64,000 nt of DNA. Source: Mercurialis annua (taxonomy: Eukaryota > Streptophyta > Magnoliopsida > Malpighiales > Euphorbiaceae). The stretch is from positions 33,320,628 to 33,384,627 of the forward strand of contig NC_065576.1 in the NCBI RefSeq assembly GCF_937616625.2. Reading direction: 5' to 3'. Made by a program: the position numbers and the translations under genes. Of this stretch, positions 23,030 to 34,502 are shown one piece after another; position 1 is the first letter of the stretch; each line of letters opens with the position of its first letter. The notes beneath the pieces are model-generated. The model had not been told where the DNA came from. It saw only the letters and a program-made list of their open reading frames with translations, and did not search any database.

Positions 23030-26000
23030 TTCTTCCCCCCTTATAAAAATTCGTCCTCGAATTTTCATATACTTTTCTTGACTTATCTTAAACTCTTAAC
23101 ATCTTGAATTCCCTTCATGATAGGTACACCGTGTTCATTTCACGACGCCTATTGGTGCGTGAAGTTATCATTTCAGTTATGTACTTCCTGTACAATAGCG
23201 TCATTCATCATTGACGATCTTCATGTTACCACCTTCTTCTATCGTGATGTCAGGTGTATTTTGATGCCTCGTGATCCCTTATCTTTAATCTCTTCGTTTC
23301 GATCTTATATACATGACACTTTCATCTGTTCCTTGTTGAGTGATGTAAACACTCAAATGATCCGTACTTCGCTACTTGCGTAGTCTCTTTCGTACTGCTG
23401 TTGTCACCATCTGATTACTATCCGTCGTGGTGTTGGGAACTTAATCCCATCATCCGCTATCCTTGTATATCTTATATACTTATCTTATGCAACTTCATCC
23501 TATACTATTGTCGTTTATCAACTGTCGTATATGAGATATTTCTCATGATGCATCCGTATAATGTCTTTGCTTTCCCTGCAAGGACTTACTTGATCTTCTT
23601 CTTTTTATGTTCTTGTACCTTACGTACTACTTCCTTTGTCGTATCCTCGTTGACTTACTTCCTTTTCCCTAAATGCAATGCACTAAACATTGAAATTTCT
23701 TACCTCTTTTTACTTCTCATCATTCTGTTTCATCTTTCATTCGTTACATTCTTGGATAACTGTCTTTATTATCCCGTCCTCTATTCTACTTTACGATTAT
23801 TGCTAACATCTTTTAAAGATTGTTAGTCTTACGTGATGTTTCTTTATACCACAGACACTTGCACATTACTGCTTGATATCCCATAAAAAGAGATGTTTAA
23901 TCTTTGTGTGAACCTTCTTGGTTCAAGCGTAGCTGTTATGCATACGATCTTTGTACTATGGGGACAACAATTGTCGTCATATTGGAGCTCCACTCTTGAT
24001 CTATTTGGTGTATCTCGTTTACTCACTTCTAATGAAAATCATTAATTCTTTCAACTCTCGTCGTTGTGTGTTGCTTTTGACAGTGTCATTACTGTCGTCA
24101 TCCCTACTTATCGCATATATGTTTCACCAATCTTCAATTCGTCAATCTACTCTCTTACTTATCCAATTTCTCTCTGCACTTTTTGCGAAGTTCTTTGCTT
24201 ATACGTATTATGAACGTAAACATTGTTTACGATGTTCATACCATACTGATCCTTATGATCATTTCGATATTCAAATCCTTATTGCCGTATTTGGCACGTA
24301 CAATCTCTTCATATCAATCTCCTCTTGATATCAATTTCTCCTTTACTTTTTCGTTTTATCTTATCTATGTTCTTCCTTCTTTCGTCGTCTTCTTAACGTT
24401 GATCGTATTACGACCTTTAAGGATGCTTTTAGCATTTATCATTATATTTCACTATTCTTTTTCCGTTCTTCCTTTCAACATTGTATCTTAGTTTGACCTT
24501 TCTTATGTTCCATATTCATGTTCTTATCACAAGCCTCGTTTGTCTTCTATTGCATTCTTATTATTCTTCTTCATTATACTTTGTATCTCTTATATTTCTT
24601 ATTTTAACATCTTTAACCTCGACTATCAATAGAGGTTTGCAATCTATTTCCTTCGAATTACTCGATATGTTACGCTCTCGACTACGCACATATACACTTA
24701 TTGTACTCTTACTGACAGTTTAACTGTCAGTGGATCCAATCCTATGTCTCTATCCTCTTTATTCTTCTTTGTTTCTATATATCCGCGACTACATAGAATT
24801 CCATTTCTCTAATCTACTTGTCAACTCTCCACGTGACTTTTCTCTTTTCTTTTCCTCGATCACTCTTATCGAGTTCCTTGCGACATACGCAGGTTATTCG
24901 TACTTTATTAATACTTATTACCTTAACTGATCTCTTACTATCCATGACTTACTTTTGAATCCTTATATCTTATTATGCATACCTCATTCCTCCTTCCACA
25001 TGGTTACTCTCCTGTAGATATCTTACTTCTACCTCTTGTCTTATATTTCGATCTATCTGGCGTTACTTTCTTTAGTATAGCCCAGTTCTGACATTAAGTC
25101 TCTTCTTTACATCCTTTCACGCATTTCAATACTTGAAGTTTCAATCACATACAAAACAGGTTATATAATGTATTTTAATCCTTCATATAGTGTTTACGTC
25201 TTTACTAAAGGATTACTATTAATTCTCCAAATCGATCGCACTATGCATTTCACCTTTTAATCATTCGAGCTTAAAGCTTGAGACTCTACACTTCACATAC
25301 GTTCGTTACGTTTATACCTTTCTTGGTTTACTAATCCGCTTCATAGTTACAATCTTGTAATGAAAGTTCCAACTCCTAATTCACTTATTGCAGCACTTAT
25401 CGTTTATCTCCCTTTCCATTTGCTTTCATGTGGGATTAATGTTGGCAATACTTAGCTGATCAACTCTCATACTTTATACCATTCAATTCCACACTCCGTA
25501 CTTTATATTCTTGTCACATGTCTTCTTAGCTCGTCGCTTTTATCGACATATAACCATTATCGATATTCTTATGAAATCTACTTCACGTTCTCGGTTTGTC
25601 GATCGTAATGGTTAACACTTAGGTTACCGTCTTAGGGACATCGTGTCCCAGTGTCAACTTGATCCACCGGTTTGATAAAGAGTTGTCACGATCTTATTAA
25701 ACCTGACGACTTTCTAACATTACGTACTATTCATATTATCCTTTCATAAGGGTAATCTTCTAGCTTCAGGGTGTAAACTGTGAGTCTATTTCTATGCTCG
25801 ACTATCCTCTTTCTTACTTCTATGGTGTGGTAGTATGATGCTCTAATCACTTCGTTTAAAGATAGGAATATCCCAGTTCATCGTTCGATTAGTTACATTT
25901 TGCTACTCACATACATCTTACCATTCGCTTCTCGTATATAAACTTCTTTCTTATTATATACTTCTTCCCTTATATCGTAGTTTAATATCTTTGACGTCCT

Positions 26001-26550
26001 GTCAAAGAGATACTTACTTTCTAGCTTACCACTAATCTGGTACGCGTCACTTTCCAATACATCTGCAATTTTTAGCTATATTCTAGCTCGTTAACTCGAA
26101 ACTAAGTTCATATCCTAAAGGCATAACTCCTATGTTCTCGCAACTATACGTATTCAATCTTCTCGTGGCCTTGATCGTAGCTTGCTCGCGAGTACTTCAC
26201 TTCCTTCACAGAGTTATGGTCTAGGTATACTTACATAAAAACAAAACTCTTTGGAAACTTTCTCAAATAAAACATCTCATTTCGAGATTTAAATCAAAAT
26301 TCCATTGAAACTTTAGCAAAATTGTGCACTAGGGTGATGACGTCTCTCATCCCCAAAGAGTTGCCACAGCTCACCTTTTGGTCTGAGCGTAATGCATATG
26401 ATGCATGTACTATTAATGCATGTCTTCATTGATTATTCTTTCATTAATAATGTATGTAGTGATGCACTTCTATCAATGTCGTGGCAATCATACATTTCTA
26501 TATCGGGTCTAGGCACAATTATGCTTTCAAAATTGTTAAACAAATAACTT

Positions 26551-26581
<31 letters not shown>

Positions 26582-27065
26582 TTATAAACATCGAGTTTTG
26601 TAAGTTCTCTAGACCTTCAAACTCTGTATCCAGAAAGTTCTTCAACTTCTGCCACTTTACATTCCTTCTTCATACTCTTCCCAAAGTTTCGATTGATCGA
26701 ATTCAATAGCATCTCTTACGTTATAAGATGCTAAACACACATACATACATATCATCAAATCACATTCACAACAATTATACTTTAGTCATAGGAGGCAACA
26801 CCTCTCCTAGAAACTTCATTTCAAAAAGCATATCTTATATGCATGTCTCATCAAAACAACATATGCGTATATATCTCGTATATACGTGTCACAAAAACAC
26901 ATAAGTATTTCACAAATCAATCAATTATACTTATCGTAAAACAACAATGCAAACTACTTGGATCAGACAGAGCTCAACTCTATAGCTGCAGTAGTTCCTA
27001 GGTCACTTAACTGACAAAACTTATATTAGCAGAGGTAACTGGACCAACTGCTCTGATACCACAAT
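23030..27065 (-). other. Non-coding interior of the LARD-like element
   Basis: 4,036 bp, pyrimidine-rich on the plus strand (purine-rich on the element's own strand). I looked for zinc-knuckle, protease DSG, RT YVDD/FADD, RNase H and integrase HHCC/DDE patterns on the element strand and found none. Plus-strand open frames at 23117-24930 are Leu/Ser/Phe-rich and reflect base composition. A 22-T/11-A homopolymer pair lies at 26549-26581. Confidence 0.75.
27050..27061 (-). other. Primer-binding site of the LARD-like element
   Basis: On the minus strand this reads TGGTATCAGAGC, complementary to the 3' end of initiator-Met tRNA, four bases inside the 5' LTR (27066-30065). It fixes the orientation of the element as minus. 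Confidence 0.9.
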
Positions 27066-30065
27066 TGTCACGACCCAAATTATTGAGCCGAGACCGGCGC
27101 TAGGGAATGGGAGTGGTTGCTCCGAAACCCGTAGCAAGCCTAAAACCGTTATAAATTTTTCGCGATTAAAACATATTACTATATACAATACGTTTTCAGA
27201 AATCTTCTTTAAATAATATAATTCAATTATTAAAACATCAGATTTCTTTTCTGAAAACATTCGCGAACAAATTCTTAGAAACCAGGGTCTTACCGAGCGA
27301 TATCTCATATCCAGCACCGCCCTGTTTCTGACCACAAACATAACCAATTCCTCTTAAGGCAATTGGTACACAATTCAAACGAATAAAACGCCATCTTTAT
27401 AAACAACTTACTTATATAATTATATCAGAGTTTACTTTTCAAATACCGTTTGAAATTAAATCATACACCTAATACTGACACCTACTGACTACTGCAGCTC
27501 TATAAAACTTGTACTTTGTGTAAGCCAAAAGGCTGCCAACACAAAGGAGATGGTCTGTCTGATCCGACTCCGGTCACCTGAAAGGAAACACTGTGAGGGG
27601 GTCAGTATTTTGGGAAATACTGAGTGAGCTTGCAAGTTACTAACGGTATTAATATAAAAACATAACATCGCATCTCAAGAAAACAATAGTATAAAACATA
27701 TAAACATGTATTTGATCCGTACGAAACTAATATCCTAGCATGCGACACATCTTTCGAATAATCATATATCATTCAACCCAATCGTAAATATCAATTGCGA
27801 GTCCAACTCGCTGGTGGCCCAGCCACTAGATACGGGGACTTCCAGGCTACACCGTAGCCGAGTTCACTCTGCGTATCGAAATCATAACTCAATCGTAAAT
27901 ATCATATTCATCAACAGCTCCCAGCTGTGTCAAGTCATTTCTCAATGCAAACATACTAGACTGACTCGATACTGGTGATCACACAGCCTATTGACACCCA
28001 ATAGGTAGCTAGTTTCTTCGGATCGCATACTAGTCTTTTATATATAAACTTGATAAAACATATAACATCTCAATCAATCATATATAATGCGATGCGTATA
28101 AACAATATACGTATATATATGAAATTAACTTTTATATTAATAATACGCGAAAGTAAATTTGCCACTCACAGTGACCGCTATTCCTTATATCCAAACGTAA
28201 GCTCCTGGAGACTGGTCCGTCAATCCTCGTCGAGCTTCTTGGTTCGTTATACTCGTAGTCCGTTACATCTATCATAGGATTCTATCGTTAAAACATATAC
28301 TTAGAGAATCCTATTCTTAAAAACTGCACTAGATACCTAACACGACAAAAGCACGAAACATAACCGTCGTGCTCTAAACATATCTTTCTCTGCAGATATC
28401 TATTCATATCTTGATTACTTATCATGCTAATGTTCATTGCTATAATTTCTTTGTTAATATTCATTTTAAGACATTAGTCAGAGTTCTACACCCGTATCAT
28501 GCCATCGGAAGCCAGTTTTCGCTCCCGGAAGTCCCAGGGAGGTCACAATCAAAGTAGGGCACGTCGTGCCAGCTTGGCACATCGTGCCCTTCACTGGTGC
28601 ACGTCGTGCACCCTTGTGGTGCACGTCGTGCACCCCTGTGGTGCACGTCGCGCACCAGCACGACGTGCTGAAGTGCAGCACGTCGTGCGCACTTTGGAAG
28701 CAGCGGTTTTGAGGCTCCTAGACCTTTTTCAAAGCCCCAAATTACTCCAAATTCATTCCAACACATACCTAGATCATTTAAACACATTATTAACACTTTT
28801 ATCACTTCGAAATCAACCGTAAACGTCTCAATTCCGACGTACGCGATTCGAGCGTAACATTTTCGTTGAGACAGCCTATAACCTCAACTTTTAACATCCA
28901 AATCAGCAATATTACCTTGATATGATGCTTAGGATTGATAGACAATCCTTTCCTCTTTCCAACGCAACGAGAATCGCTCAATTCCGAGTCCGAACGAAGA
29001 AATTATGCCAATCGCAAGTCCGCTCGCGTCGCGAGGTTATGTCGCACGTCGTGAGACCTTGTCGCACGTCGTGCGACACCATAGAACAGCCCCAAATATC
29101 ATCCCGACATCCCTAACTCATTCCGACATGTTTCTACATCAATATAACACAATATTCAACTCAATAATCATCAAAAACGTCAAAAATAACGTGACTACAG
29201 TTGATACGATTCGATCTCGACATGGCAGCCCTATATTCTTCAATTTCAGCAACTAAAACGTCAAGCTTACCTCGATTTGAAGCTTAACGATGATAGAGAA
29301 TTGAATTCTGGACGAATCGATATAAAGAACTCGCGATTTGGACGAGAAACGGCGAAACCGCGACGGATCGCATTTGATCGTCGAAACCTTCTGTAGGTTT
29401 CTTATTTCTCTGATCACTTTTCCCCTTTTCCTTATTCATAAGGAAAGAAACATATATATCTTGGTTAACTAGCCACTTTGGTCCTTCATTTCTTTAATTT
29501 AAACCATTTCTCTTTTAAACTTTCTAATTTAACTAAATGGTTTAATTATCCTTTTAATTCGATTATTTACGTATTATTTATATCCGATAAATAATACTAA
29601 CTCAATATTTTATTTTTCCGTCATTAATCTTCAAATTGCTATTCTCTAAGCTTAATTGGCTAATTTACACTTTAGCCCTTGAAACTTTTCAAAAGTTACA
29701 ATTTAGCCCAAACGCATCCGCGTCCAAATTTTTAAAAGGTCTCCGATTGACCCGAAACTTTTACCACATATATTATAAAACATTTCGCGGACCTTGGCGA
29801 AATAATTTCCATTTTTATCTCAAAGTGGCTAAATTACCACTTTGGTCCCTATACTTTATTTTGGGCTTTTCTTAACACTTTTCCTTTTAATTCCAATTTA
29901 CAACTATCATATGATATTAATAACTTCGTCGTTAACTTCCCGAAACCGACCTACTAACATTATGCATTTTAATCTTTATCAGAAATCTTTCTGATATCGC
30001 CACTCCGGCGAATCCAAACTGTACACGTGGTCCAATTAGTTAATTAATTATTTTGGGGTATTACA
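27066..30065 (-). repeat. 5' LTR (right) of the nested LARD-like element, 3,000 bp
   Basis: Same length as the other LTR. Palindrome clusters at 28557-28692 and 29049-29078. It is followed directly by CTTGA, the right target duplication, and then by the rest of the Athila-like LTR. Confidence 0.95.
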
Positions 30066-30070
30066 CTTGA

Positions 30071-30294
30071 CCTTTTCCTATATTGATTTTAAATCGTTGA
30101 TAATTAGTGCTAATTGAGTTATTGTATTTTAGCGTTTAGTTGATTCTTAGTTGTTAGAATTGTTACCTAAAACCAATCTTTAATTGTTGCTTTCCGAATT
30201 GAATTTCACAATCGATTTCACTCACTTTAAACCTCTAGTCCTTGTGGGTTCGACCTCGACTTGTCGAGTACTACGAGTTGGCTTTTTGCTAACA
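30071..30294 (+). repeat. Athila-like 5' LTR, last segment
   Basis: It continues the LTR after the nested insertion, runs through 'ccttgtgggttcgacctcg' and ends 'ttgctaaca' at 30294, six bases before the PBS. Joined to 18652-20029 it gives a 1,602-bp LTR. Confidence 0.85.
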
Positions 30295-30300
30295 AGTTTT

Positions 30301-30318
30301 TGGCGCCGTAGCCGGGGA
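30301..30318 (+). other. Athila-type primer-binding site
   Basis: TGGCGCCGTAGCCGGGGA. This differs by one base from the TGGCGCCGTTGCCGGGGA string I know from Athila/Calypso-lineage elements, where it is attributed to tRNA-Asp priming. Confidence 0.85.
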
Positions 30319-30506
30319 TGAGGTTGTGTTTAATTGATTGAAAGTATTTTGAAATTCGGTCGATTTAGCCTTATTTTCTGTTTTTTTATTGTTCATTTTT
30401 GCGTTTTTCGTGGGTTACGCTTGGTGTTCTTGTTTGTGGTTGTGCAGGAAATTTGTATGTTTGTTGGTTTATCTTCAAATATTAGTTTTATGGTGAATCT
30501 ATTTGG

Positions 30507-31701
30507 GTGAAAGTAATGGCATGGGATCCAAATTGTGAGATTTGTGGGGATTTTAGTCATATCGGAGCTGAGTGTCCTACACTCTATTCAAATTGGAATG
30601 AACATGTCAATCATGTGGGTGATCAATGGCAAGCTAATGACCCTTATTCCGACATGTATGATCCGGGGTGGCACAACCCTCCGAACTACGGTTGGAACAA
30701 TAATTGGGAGAACTTCAATGAAAACTTGAATTTCAACTCAAGTTATCACCCATATCAAAACCAATGGGACTTCAACTCCAATTTTGGCAATGAACCACAA
30801 CAATCACATAATTTTCAGCAAAATGAAATTTGTTTATGAGGATAGCATGCTTGAAAAGATCTTGGAGTCCCTAGATAGATTTGAAGCGGAGGCGAGACGA
30901 AGAGAGGAAAATCATTCTGCCACTATTCATCGTCTTGCGGTGCAATTTGCTGAATTAAAAAGCTTGGTTCAAGGTAGAACCCAAGGCGGTTTACCTATTA
31001 CAACCGAGACTATTTTGAGAGAGCAACTCACGACAATTGAACTTAGAAGCGAAAAAGCTCTTGATGACCCTCATGGCAAGAGACTTATGGTGGTTGAGGA
31101 TGAGCCAAGTTATAGTGAGCTAAGTGCTAGTGAGGAAGTGGTAATTAAGGTTGAAGCTCCATATGTCAGACCTCCACCCCCACCTCCTTATGTACCAAAA
31201 GTGCCTTTTCCGAGTCGACTCAAGAAGGCGCCAGACAACCTAAGAGGATTACTAGACGAAATTGAAGCTACTCCAACACAACATGCTATGGCCATAGATT
31301 TGAAAGATGACGGTGCTTTAGTAGAACATCCTCCCACAAAGGTTCACATAAAGATTGAAAGAGAAAAGTGTGAGGATGTTGAACTTGAAGCTCCAATTTC
31401 CAAGCCACTTACTTGTTCCAAGAGCGTAAATGACGAAAGTGAAGAGAAATTTGGTATTACGGTACTCTACGAGGAATTTAACAAATCCTTTGATTATAAA
31501 GATCCATTCTTAGAGGGGTTTGATTCCGAGTATGACGGAAATAATACCAAGTATACGAAGATGCTTCATACTCCTCATGTTCATTATTTTAGAGTACAAG
31601 CATACTTCATATCACATGAGCTTTATTTGAAGGAGCCAACAAGGAAAAAGAGGGAAAAGATGCTACCAAGACGACTTCCGCATGTTAGGTTGTATTTTTA
31701 A
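30507..31701 (+). pseudogene. Athila-like gag remnant (C-terminal part) in two overlapping frames
   Basis: The first frame (30507-30839) has a zinc knuckle, CEICGDFSHIGAEC (CX2CX4HX4C), followed by 'NDPYSDMYDPGWHNPPNYGW', the pattern that follows the knuckle in Athila gag. The second frame (30784-31701, +1 relative) begins within the overlap and carries a coiled-coil-like 'LESLDRFEAEARRREE', a 'GGLPITTET' segment and 'PPPPPPYVPKVPFPSRLKK', all in the order of the Athila gag/pol linker. The frame change suggests a 1-bp indel near 30790-30840. The N-terminal gag domain and all of pol are absent; the frame ends at 31701 in unrecognised sequence. Confidence 0.75.
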
Positions 31702-33930
31702 CAATCTTACGCGAAGAGTCTAGCTTTGGACTCCAACTAAAGCGCGCTCGGGAGGCAATCCCGAGAGGTTTGATTTCTTAGCTTTAGTCTTATGTTGTTA
31801 GCTTTTAATTTCATGTTTTTATGTGTTTAATTTCTATGTTTTTTGTTCAAGATAACGCTGGTGTGTTTTGGTTGTGGTATGTAGGAGAGTTACGAAAAAG
31901 AAGAAATTCAGAAACCCCAATCTGTGCATTGCACGATCCGTGCAAGTCCTTTAAGTTCACTTGCACAGATCGTGCACCACTGAAATAGGAAGCAGAATGC
32001 TTTTCAGCTTTGAGCACGGATCGAGCAACACAAAGACCAAGCATGTCTCGATCCGTGCAATTCAACTTAAAAAGGGGGAATTGAAAGTTTCCTATTGGTC
32101 CATCATTAAGGCACTTGGATGGTAATGGTGGCATGATCTAAGCCCATTAAAAAGAAACACATTTCACTTGGAGAGATGAGGTGGCTCCATCTCAAGCCTT
32201 CAAATTCAAGCCATCTCTACACTTCTTCTTCTTCAAGTCAAATTCCGGCCACCACCCCACACCATCTGCGGAACCTCCGGCATTCGACTAAACAAGATTT
32301 GCATTTCTCTAACTCAACTCATACAATTTTGTTTTTATATTTCTTACTTAGGGACTAAGTTAGAAATAGTGTGAGGAGGGTTAGTCAATTGTATGTCGTT
32401 TAGTTGAAATTTATCTTGTTTTATGCTTTAGTTTGTTTGTTTGTTGTTTTAGTGGTTTAGTTGTCGAGTCGCCTCCGCTAAATCTTTGTTTTAAGCTTGT
32501 TAGTGAATAAAATGGATGTTTGTGTTTGTTGGCGAATTTTGGAAATTTATCAACTCTTGACATCTCCCAGTCAATAATGGCATGAATGCGTTTTCTAGAT
32601 TAGACAACTTCTAGTGATGCTTGCCTAATGAAATGCAATTCATATGACATATTTTAATAGAAATTGGGTGAAAATGTTCTTTGGTGAAAAAACATTTGTG
32701 AGCATGATAGTTGTTTTGAGATATGGATGAATGATGTGCGATTTTTGAAAATTTTGAGTCATTTGTGAACAAAAGTGGGCATGATTGGCATGAGAACACA
32801 GGAACCAAGCAATTGCATAACACCACATTCTTTTCTAAAAGTGATTGAGCCATAAATGCATTTCTTGTGTGTTGTGTAGCTACATTCCTAGAACTTGCTC
32901 GGTGTCCATTTAAGACTATATAGTTGAGTGTCGATTGCTAAATGAGTATGGCATTAGGATCAACATTTTTCTTAAGACTACTTAAAAAGCCTACCCTTAC
33001 CACTAGATCACCCCTTTGAGCCTTAGACCAATTTCTTTGAATTTCCAACACATTTTGACACACCATCTTTTCAACAATCTACCTCTTTAAAATACCCCAA
33101 AAATATGACTTGAATGACTCATAATAATTAAGAAGTTTGTCCAAATTTGAAGAATAGAAAAGACATGAACAAAAGAAGTAAACTTGTGCCTTAAAGAAAG
33201 AAAGAAAAGCAAAAGAAAGAAAGAATAATGAAAGATTAAGAAAAATAGAAAAAAAAACAAAGAAAAAGAGTACAAAGAAAAGTTGAATAAAAGGCATGAA
33301 TATGAAGGTGAAGTTCAATTGTGCAAGAAAGTCCCAAGTTAGGCAAATAATGTGATCAATGATTTAGTTGTCAAGTCAATTTTTTATAGCCAAATTATCC
33401 CTCTTTACCTACCCCCTTAAAACCTAGCCAAGTTACAACCCGAATAAAAGCCCATATGATAGTGATTGATTGCCGAACTAAGTAGTGGAGAATCGGACTA
33501 AGAGCAAGCCTATGGTGAATCAGCGTATTCTTGAGCCTAAATTTGTACACCCCAAACACTTGTGTGTTAGAGTGAATCTTGTGAGAATTAATATGCTTTT
33601 ATTGATGCCTATGTTTGCTATGCCATAATTGCCCTCACTTGACCAAGTCATGCATGTTCCATAGATGATTTTAGTGACTTGATTTGTTCAATAAGAACCT
33701 TAAGCCAATGCAAGTTTAGTCTAATTGTCATTGAAGTATGTCATTGTAATTGCATTCATCATTTGTTCGCATCATTGGCGGTTGTTGATATTAGACGATT
33801 GCATTTGAGTCATTGTTGATTAGGAGTTCGTTTGTTGATGCTTGTTCAAGATCGCCATGATTAGTTAACATCGTATTTTACTTTAGTTCATTTCTTGCTT
33901 GGGGACAAGCAAAGATTTAGTGTGAGGAGG
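31702..33930 (+). other. 3' non-coding region of the Athila-like element
   Basis: Contains 'aagcgcgctcgggaggcaat', like the conserved 'gggaggcaac' box downstream of coding sequence in Athila elements. Four more near-palindromes of the LTR type (TGCACGATCCGTGCA and variants) lie at 31928-32060. There is a long A/G-rich tract at about 33150-33300, and the PPT at the end. No protein is recognisable. Confidence 0.7.
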
Positions 33931-33932
33931 TT

Positions 33933-34255
33933 TGATAGGAGTATTTTACTCCTATTTAGAGTGTCGTTTCCGCATGCTTTTATTATGTTTTGTCATGTTT
34001 TTATGGTATTCCGAATGCCTTATTACATGTTTTAGTATTTCAGATACTTGGGAGCATTGCGGAAGCATTTTGGTGCAAAAGATGGAAAAGTCGACGAAAG
34101 AGAGGCGAAAGCTTATTTGCAATTCTGAAAAGCTGACCCCTCTGTACTATTTGACCAATTTGGATCGGTTAGAGGTCTCTAATGAGTTCATGTTCTTCAT
34201 AAGAGTTACAGTAGACATCCTAAGCTTTCCAAAGGTTCAAGAACCAACTCATTTG
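33933..34255 (+). repeat. Athila-like 3' LTR, forward arm
   Basis: Starts TGATAGGAGTATTTTAC right after the PPT and matches the 5' LTR for about 323 bp (to 'caactcatttgga'). It then leaves the LTR sequence and turns into its own reverse complement. Confidence 0.93.
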
Positions 34256-34502
34256 GAGACCTCTAACCGATCCAAATTGGTCAAATAGTGCAGAGGGGTC
34301 AGCTTTTCAGAATTGCAAATGAGCTTTCGCCTCTCTTTCGTCGACTTTTCCATCTTTTGCACCAAAATGCTTCCGCAATGCTCCCAAGTATCTGAAATAC
34401 TAAAACATGCAATAAGGCATTCGGAATACCATAAAAACATGACAAAACATAATAAAAGCATGCGGAAACGACACTCTAAATAGGAGTAAAATACTCCTAT
34501 CA
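34256..34502 (-). repeat. Athila-like 3' LTR, inverted arm (copy-back of U3)
   Basis: A 247-bp reverse complement of 33933-34179, with a few differences and a 76-bp spacer between the arms. It ends exactly at the complement of the first LTR base (...CTCCTATCA) and is followed at once by the target duplication GAAAC. Where I could compare, the inverted arm agrees with the 5' LTR at sites where the forward arm has changed (for example 'tgcactatt'). Confidence 0.95.

Larger units (their letters stand above)
20030..30065 (-). mobile_element. Large non-coding LTR element (LARD-like, Gypsy-derived), nested
   Basis: Two 3,000-bp LTRs (20030-23029 and 27066-30065) flank a 4,036-bp interior. The TSD is CTTGA at 20025-20029 and 30066-30070. 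The element lies on the minus strand: the PBS TGGTATCAGAGC reads leftwards at 27061-27050 and the PPT (ttataaggggggaaga, minus) at 23046-23031. On its own strand the LTR runs TGTAATACCCC...GGGTCGTGACA. 'gaggacgaatttttataag' before the PPT resembles the 3' end of Tekay-like chromoviruses. No gag or pol could be found in the interior. By eye the two LTRs differ at only about five positions, so the insertion is very recent and must have been mobilised in trans. Confidence 0.93.
18652..34502 (+). mobile_element. Athila-like Gypsy retrotransposon, non-autonomous, with a fold-back 3' LTR
   Basis: Target duplication GAAAC at 18647-18651 and 34503-34507. The 5' LTR starts TGATAGGAGTATTTTAC; its 1,602 bp are split by the 20030-30065 insertion and end at 30294. 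The PBS TGGCGCCGTAGCCGGGGA (30301-30318) resembles that reported for Athila/Calypso elements. The internal region has an Athila-style gag remnant but no pol. It ends with a purine tract (tgtgaggagg) at about 33921-33930. The 3' LTR runs forward for about 323 bp and then reverses, giving a 247-bp inverted copy of the LTR start as the right terminus. Confidence 0.92.

Noticed and set aside
23117..24930. Run of plus-strand open frames (up to 141 codons) in the LARD interior
   Set aside because: They are Leu/Phe/Ser/Ile-rich products of pyrimidine-rich DNA, lie antisense to the element, shift frame constantly and match no family that I know.
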